Shown piece after piece: positions 59,831 through 64,000 of a DNA stretch of 64,000 nucleotides (its first letter is position 1; the number at the start of each line of letters is the position of its first letter). The position numbers and the translations under genes are program-made. Source of the DNA: an uncultured Clostridia bacterium (GTDB lineage: Bacteria; Bacillota; Clostridia; Christensenellales; Borkfalkiaceae); NCBI GenBank assembly GCA_949286835.1, contig CASEDP010000004.1:1-64000 (forward strand), written 5' to 3'. A model generated the notes under the pieces. That model did no database searches. It saw only the letters and a list, made by a program, of their open reading frames with translations, and had not been told where the DNA came from.

Positions 59831-61183
59831 TCACAGAGTTGCGTCCTTTACGGGTTTTTCCTCTTCCTCCTCTTCCGCCGCGGGCGCGATCTCGGGTGCG
59901 GGGGCAAGCCTGTCTATACCCTTGAACCTGATATGTTTTGTGGGCTTCCAGTCCCAGCCGTGCTTTGCCTTGAAACGACTGTGGATAAAGATGGGGAAAT
60001 ACTCCCAGTTATAGAAGGGCGCAAACATAAGCGCGAGCCCCCTCTCTGAAACGGGTATTCTGCGGAAAGAGTCGTGCATAGCAATCATACACAGCATTGC
60101 ATAGATAAACGTGAAGAGGTATAAAAGCCCCATAGGCAGAACTATCAGCAGAAGTACGGGATAGAGCCAATTTCCGCCGCTGAACGCCGTGAACACGCTT
60201 ATGCCAATGCCGACGAACGCCGTGATAAAGCTCAGCGCTATGAACGACGCCACAGGTATGAGCGAATAGAAATATTCAAACTCGCCCTCGGTCATCTTTC
60301 CCCTTGCCCTTGCCTGCGCCTTAATCTTCTTTTTATAGCGCGCGTCGCACTGCGAGTATCCCGTCAGCCAGCGCAGACGTCTTACGTAGTCCGCCCTGTG
60401 GGTAAGCGTTTCCTCCGTGTAGATTATCGCATAGGGATAATACATCGAGGTAAATCCCCTGAGGAAACAGTCCATACGCATTTCATAGTCCTCGGTAAGC
60501 GTGCGGTAAGGCCAGCCGCCGATCTCCGCAATGGTCCTGCGGCGTATCATCATACCCTGCCCGCACATATTCATAGGAATGTTCCTCTTTGTGCGGTAGA
60601 TGTTAGACAGGTCGTCGAGCTGAGCATAGGTAAGCGCCGAACAGTCGGTGAAAATCGTCCTGTCCCTGCGCGTGCCGAGAAAATTCTTTATGCGCTTGCG
60701 CGAAAGGTAGATGTCGCAGTCGTATTCGAGCGCGTTGTTGAGCTCGGTTATATAGTTGGGCGAGAGCACCGCGTCGGCGTCGACTATGACGAAAGCGTCA
60801 TAGCGGTTGAACTCGCTCTCCTTTATCTGTTTGAAATAGCCGTCTATGGCGTCGCCCTTGCACTTCTGGTTGCACACGACGAACACCCTCGCCCCGTAGG
60901 ACTTGGCAATGCCCACCGTGGGGTCGTTCGCCTCGTTTACGATGACGTTGACGTCGAAACGCCTTCCGTCATAGTCCTGCACCGCAAGGGAGGCAAACAG
61001 ATCACCTATCACTTCGCTCTCTCCGCGCGCGGGCACTATGACCGCTATTCTGCGCTTGGAAGTCGCCGTACGCCTGGGTACGCGATACCTGAAGTGAAAG
61101 CACTGGAATATTTTGGGTAAGTACGCCACAATCAGCACGGCGGCAATCACCGAATAGATTATGACCGTTATGTTGGTAATCAT
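59831..61183 (-). CDS. Membrane glycosyltransferase, family 2
   Basis: A 450-residue processive-type GT2 enzyme. An N-terminal membrane helix is followed by the catalytic domain with VIVPARGESEVIGDL, DAFVIVDADAV (DxD metal site, about residue 135), TEDYEMRMD and RRLRWLTGYSQ (QxxRW-like), then two to three C-terminal membrane helices and an acidic Ala/Glu-rich tail. It likely adds sugars to a polysaccharide or lipid at the inner face of the membrane. GAGGGAGACA precedes the ATG at 61183. The sugar is unknown. Confidence 0.82.
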   Translation of the reverse strand: MITNITVIIYSVIAAVLIVAYLPKIFQCFHFRYRVPRRTATSKRRIAVIVPARGESEVIGDLFASLAVQDYDGRRFDVNVIVNEANDPTVGIAKSYGARVFVVCNQKCKGDAIDGYFKQIKESEFNRYDAFVIVDADAVLSPNYITELNNALEYDCDIYLSRKRIKNFLGTRRDRTIFTDCSALTYAQLDDLSNIYRTKRNIPMNMCGQGMMIRRRTIAEIGGWPYRTLTEDYEMRMDCFLRGFTSMYYPYAIIYTEETLTHRADYVRRLRWLTGYSQCDARYKKKIKAQARARGKMTEGEFEYFYSLIPVASFIALSFITAFVGIGISVFTAFSGGNWLYPVLLLIVLPMGLLYLFTFIYAMLCMIAMHDSFRRIPVSERGLALMFAPFYNWEYFPIFIHSRFKAKHGWDWKPTKHIRFKGIDRLAPAPEIAPAAEEEEEEKPVKDATL

Positions 61184-61228
61184 TGTCTCCCTCGTTCTCT
61201 TTCCTCTGCGGGAAAAAGTCTTTAATAC

Positions 61229-61257
61229 ATTATATCTTGCCGCAGGATATTTGTCAA
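61229..61257 (-). promoter_or_regulatory. Promoter of the glycosyltransferase gene
   Basis: On the minus strand, TTGACA (61257-61252), 17-bp spacer, TATAAT (61234-61229). Confidence 0.8.
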
Positions 61258-61271
61258 TTAAAATGCCGTTT

Positions 61272-61312
61272 GTCATACTTTGTTATGACGTAACAGCCCG
61301 ACACAGTCATAA
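61272..61312. promoter_or_regulatory. Inverted and repeated GTCATA sites upstream of the glycosyltransferase promoter
   Basis: GTCATA (61272-61277) and TATGAC (61284-61289) form an inverted repeat with 6-bp spacing, and GTCATAA recurs at 61306-61312. They lie just upstream of the -35, a position fitting an activator. Confidence 0.4.
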
Positions 61313-61374
61313 TCTGCCTATAATTGTCATTTTTTGTCACTTATCGCACAACCAATGCCGCGCGGCGGGCGCTT

Positions 61375-61974
61375 TTAATAGCCGAGCGTCTGTCCGACGA
61401 GTATGACGTATGTATTTTCCAGACCCGAAGACGGCTTTTCAAAATATGCCGTGACCGCGCATATGCGCTTTGGCGAAGCGCAATCGGTGCACTCCCCATC
61501 TACGCAGGGCAAATCGAAGCCGAGGCGCTTGGCGTTCGCGCCCGCGCACGCTCCGCTCTTTATCCTCGCCTCCGCTGCCGTCTTGTCTGCAACAATCTTG
61601 TTTTCGCCGACGATGACTATAGCGTTGGAGGGACCGAAGGACAGCGCAGATACCCTGTTGCCGCTGCCGTCGGTGAGCACGATTACGCCGTCCTCGGTGA
61701 GGGCGTTTGCCGAACAGATGTAGTAATCTGCGACCGCCGCCTTGCGCTTTGCCGCAGGACCGTCCTTCCAGTGCGTGTAGAGCGTATTGCCGTTTGCCTC
61801 CAGCTCGTCCATAAGCTTGAGCTGACTTACAGTGACCGAGCCGCCGAAACCTATGCCGCTGCCCTTGCCGACAATCTTCTTTACGAGTTCGACCGCCTGC
61901 CTGCCGTCTGCGACCGAGTATGCCTTAAAACCCCTGCGCGAAAGTGCGTCGCGCACGCTTTCAATCTTTTCCAT
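61375..61974 (-). CDS. LUD-domain protein (LutC/YkgG family)
   Basis: A 199-residue protein with the LUD (DUF162) domain: GIGFGGSVTVSQLKLMDEL, a metal or cofactor region and TEDGVIVLTDGSGNRVSALSFGP near the middle. The C-terminus has CVDGECTDCASPKRIC, a four-Cys motif that could hold a metal. LutC proteins take part in lactate utilisation, but lutA and lutB are absent here. The gene has its own promoter (complement of 61981-62009) and a leaderless start; it overlaps the upstream NSS frame by 94 nt. Confidence 0.75.
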   Translation of the reverse strand: MEKIESVRDALSRRGFKAYSVADGRQAVELVKKIVGKGSGIGFGGSVTVSQLKLMDELEANGNTLYTHWKDGPAAKRKAAVADYYICSANALTEDGVIVLTDGSGNRVSALSFGPSNAIVIVGENKIVADKTAAEARIKSGACAGANAKRLGFDLPCVDGECTDCASPKRICAVTAYFEKPSSGLENTYVILVGQTLGY

Positions 61975-63278
61975 ACCACCATTTTACCACCAAACAGCCG
62001 CTTAGTCAATGGCGGAAAGAGTTTTAGCGACATCAGAGCTGCCTCTGCGACGACGGCAACGGCGAGGGACGCCACGCCCAGCCCGGAAATGCGGGCGCAG
62101 CAGAGCGAGAAAACCGCCGCAAGCGCGCACGCCGCGGGGCATATGTATCTGACCAAAAAGGACGCCGCGCCGTCCGCCATAAACTGCCTGCCGGTGCGCG
62201 CAAAGAGCAGACATTCGCCTGCGGCTATAAGCGGAGCGGCAACCGTGCACGCGACAAAGTCGCACGCAGCCACCATATCACCGTCCGCCGCGAGAAAGGG
62301 CGAGATAATAAACCCGACCGCGCAGACCGCGGGCAATGCACCGCCGTGTTCGCGTACGAGCGGAAAGATGAGCGAACACGCCGACTGCACCGCGACGACG
62401 AGCAGGGCTGCAAAAGCGATAAAACTAAACGCCTTACCCGACGCCCCTTCTCCGTACACCGCAGCAAAAATGCGGGGAAACAGCTCGCCCGAAGCGGAGA
62501 GCCCGTCGCCGTTGCCGCCGATTACTCCGTACGGCATCACTGCGGCATATGCGATGAGACAGACGGTGAAATTTGCCCCGACTATCTTCGCCGCACACCT
62601 TGCAGGGCTGACCTCCGCAGACATCTCCGCGGCAAACGCGGGCATAACCCCCGCCGCGAGCGAAAGCGAGAGCATCGCCTGGCAGAGCGCATCCGTCCAC
62701 ACCGCGCCCGAAAGCAGCGAAAGGGGCGAAAAGGCGACTTTTATATTGCCGAACCCGACGACCGCTATGGGCAAGATTGCGATGTGAAAGGAGCACAGCG
62801 ACAACCTGCCGGAGCGCGAAAGTCGGGCAGAACCGCCCGAAAGAAGCGCAAACACCGCCGCCCAGACGACCGCAGAGAGCGCGACCGACTGCGGGAAAGA
62901 GCCCTCCGCCCCCGCCGCCGCAAGCGCGGCGTTGCCCGTGCCGAGCATCACTCCGCCGTAGTACAGCCCTATGAACGCCGAATTTGCGACCGCCGCCCAC
63001 GCAAGAAAGCCCGCGCGCGGCGAAAGACGGCCTATGCAGCCCGACAGCGGCGATCTGAACTTTGCGCCGACGGACATCTCCGCGACGAGCAAAGGCAGAC
63101 AGACGAGCGCGAGACAGAGCGCGTATGCGGCGACGAACGCCACGCCGTAGCGGGCGCAAAGCCCCGGGAAGCGCATAGCGTTTCCCAGCCCCGTCGCCGC
63201 ACCTATCGCCGAAAATATATCGCCGCCCCGCTTCGCCCCGCTCTGCCGCAGGCTGCCTTTGCATCTCTTTGCCGCCAT
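61881..63278 (-). CDS. Sodium:neurotransmitter symporter (NSS) family protein
   Basis: A 465-residue transporter with about eleven to twelve membrane segments. The NSS hallmark GAATGLGNAMRFP is near residue 30, and GGVMLG and GFGNIKVAF follow. Bacterial NSS members take up amino acids with Na+. The ATG at 63278 is preceded by TAACT and a TATATT-like box. The C-terminal 30 residues, basic and rich in His/Arg, lie over the LUD promoter and start, which is unusual; the true end may be earlier or the stop codon lost. Confidence 0.75.
   Translation of the reverse strand: MAAKRCKGSLRQSGAKRGGDIFSAIGAATGLGNAMRFPGLCARYGVAFVAAYALCLALVCLPLLVAEMSVGAKFRSPLSGCIGRLSPRAGFLAWAAVANSAFIGLYYGGVMLGTGNAALAAAGAEGSFPQSVALSAVVWAAVFALLSGGSARLSRSGRLSLCSFHIAILPIAVVGFGNIKVAFSPLSLLSGAVWTDALCQAMLSLSLAAGVMPAFAAEMSAEVSPARCAAKIVGANFTVCLIAYAAVMPYGVIGGNGDGLSASGELFPRIFAAVYGEGASGKAFSFIAFAALLVVAVQSACSLIFPLVREHGGALPAVCAVGFIISPFLAADGDMVAACDFVACTVAAPLIAAGECLLFARTGRQFMADGAASFLVRYICPAACALAAVFSLCCARISGLGVASLAVAVVAEAALMSLKLFPPLTKRLFGGKMVVWKRLKACATHFRAGVLRHTRSQTAGRRSNS
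61981..62009 (-). promoter_or_regulatory. Promoter of the LUD gene inside the NSS frame (leaderless arrangement)
   Basis: On the minus strand, TTGACT (62009-62004), 17-bp spacer, TGG then TAAAAT (61986-61981), then GGTGGT and the ATG at 61974. Confidence 0.65.
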
Positions 63279-63317
63279 AGTTAAATATACTATGCCGTCA
63301 TACGGCATTTAATTACC

Positions 63318-63558
63318 CGGAAAATTGCGCCGCATATATGCGCCCGCATTCGGCAATCTGCGAGGTTACCCGCCTTATATGCCGCAACAAAAAGTCATTG
63401 CCCCCTGCATATGCCGAGGATAACGCCATATTCGGGCTGTTTTGCAATTGCCCCGCACATATGCCCCGACAAACGCCGTTTATGCTCTATTTTAAAATTG
63501 CCCCGCATATATGTCGCCGTCATTGCATTTACCCGCAGGATATGCCCCATTCGGCAAG
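63318..63558. repeat. Cluster of dispersed 30-bp repeats between the NSS and degV genes
   Basis: Plus-orientation copies at 63397-63419, 63447-63478 and 63497-63520, with shorter CGCATATATGCG (63330 region) and GGATATGCCCC elements. No gene is seen in 63279-63614. Confidence 0.7.
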
Positions 63559-63593
63559 AATTTTAAAGGGCGGCGCCGAAAACGGCGCCGCCC
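63559..63593 (-). terminator. Terminator of the degV gene
   Basis: On the minus strand GGGCGGCGCCG (63593-63583) pairs with CGGCGCCGCCC (63578-63568), loop of four, followed by TTTAAAATTCTT. Confidence 0.85.
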
Positions 63594-63614
63594 ATAGCTA
63601 TTTCGACTGTTGTA

Positions 63615-64000
63615 TTAAATTCCTCGCTTATCCGAAGAGAAGAAGAACAGCGCAACCGTTCCCGGCCCCGTGTGGGAGCCGATTACCGTGCCTATGTCGT
63701 TGATTTCGACCTTGCCGTTCATCTTGGGGAAATTCGCCTCTGCGAGGTCGGCAATCGCCCTGGCGTCGTCATAAGCCATAGAAGTGGACATAAAGACCTT
63801 GTCGCGGTAGTCGGAGCCGCCTTCTGCCTGAGCGCACATAATCGAGAACATCTCACGTATTGCCTTTTTCTTGCCCATAGCCTTCTTGCGGACGATGAGC
63901 TTGCCTTCCGAATTGACATCCATAACGGGACATACGCCGAGCAGGGTGCCAATCGCCGCCGACGCGCCCGAAATTCTTCCGCCGCGCTTGAAGTGCTGAA
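63615..64000 (-). CDS. DegV-family fatty acid-binding protein, 3' part only
   Basis: The C-terminal 128 residues of a DegV protein; the gene starts beyond the right edge. The frame to the edge reads KRGGRISGASAAIGTLLGVCPVM, the DegV fatty-acid-binding segment, then SEGKLIVRKKAMGKKKAI, DIGTVIGSHTGPGTVALFF, the typical C-terminus. DegV/FakB proteins bind fatty acids for phosphorylation by FakA. An in-window ATG at 63923 is internal, not the start. Confidence 0.9.
   Translation of the reverse strand, partial: QHFKRGGRISGASAAIGTLLGVCPVMDVNSEGKLIVRKKAMGKKKAIREMFSIMCAQAEGGSDYRDKVFMSTSMAYDDARAIADLAEANFPKMNGKVEINDIGTVIGSHTGPGTVALFFFSSDKRGI

Noticed and set aside
1..64000. tRNA or rRNA genes
   Set aside because: No cloverleaf with the GGTTCRA arm or conserved rRNA sequence was found in the gaps.

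Overview
The window reads as chromosomal DNA of a GC-rich Gram-positive-type bacterium of the Bacillota, most likely an anaerobic clostridial gut lineage. The evidence is the gene order yicC-gmk-rpoZ-priA-def-fmt-rsmB-rlmN-rpe-thiN, AddAB instead of RecBCD, a NiaR-controlled NAD operon, a membrane pyrophosphatase, a flotillin/NfeD pair, a heterodimeric ABC exporter with its MarR regulator, and an M23 protein of SpoIIQ type. Genus is not assignable from sequence alone. I see no rRNA, tRNA, CRISPR array or intact mobile element. The extreme left edge may be the end of an IS200/IS605-like element.

Layout. 1-6525: a minus-strand polyamine operon (speA, speE, speB, a carboxy(nor)spermidine dehydrogenase gene, nspC) behind a consensus promoter and a leader of about 390 nt that ends in an intrinsic-terminator hairpin just before the speA ribosome binding site. 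6526-12860: an acyltransferase with a zinc ribbon, a GltS-like symporter, a small phosphoesterase, a DUF2238 membrane protein, a BspA-like LRR lipoprotein and an M19 dipeptidase. 12853-22573: the housekeeping operon, plus a nitrilase-fold protein lacking its catalytic Cys. 22642-27027: an M1 peptidase, CorA (with a 16-codon upstream ORF), an FmdB zinc ribbon, a possible YwmB-like protein and an M23 protein. 27028-27932: an AT-rich island with its own promoter and terminator encoding three peptides of 32-34 residues, two of them paralogues; this is the best candidate for something undescribed. 28069-34551: an AlbA_2/Schlafen protein, a MalY/PatB enzyme with DUF3737, and nadB-nadC-niaR. 34730-45232: addAB, hypothetical proteins, a KDG-kinase-like gene. 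45402-54467: cysK, a MATE transporter, hppA, HIT, a GltD-like oxidoreductase, flotillin/NfeD. 54656-64000: an ABC pair with MarR, an acyltransferase, a glycosyltransferase, LUD and NSS proteins, and a truncated DegV.

Three window-wide patterns stand out. Six genes have a near-consensus promoter whose -10 box ends only 6-9 nt before the start codon, so their mRNAs should be leaderless. A repeat of about 30 bp (consensus near ATTGCCCCGCAATATGCC followed by CCGACGAACGC) occurs at least nine times, only between genes. Many convergent or end-of-operon gaps carry long GC-rich hairpins with T-tracts.
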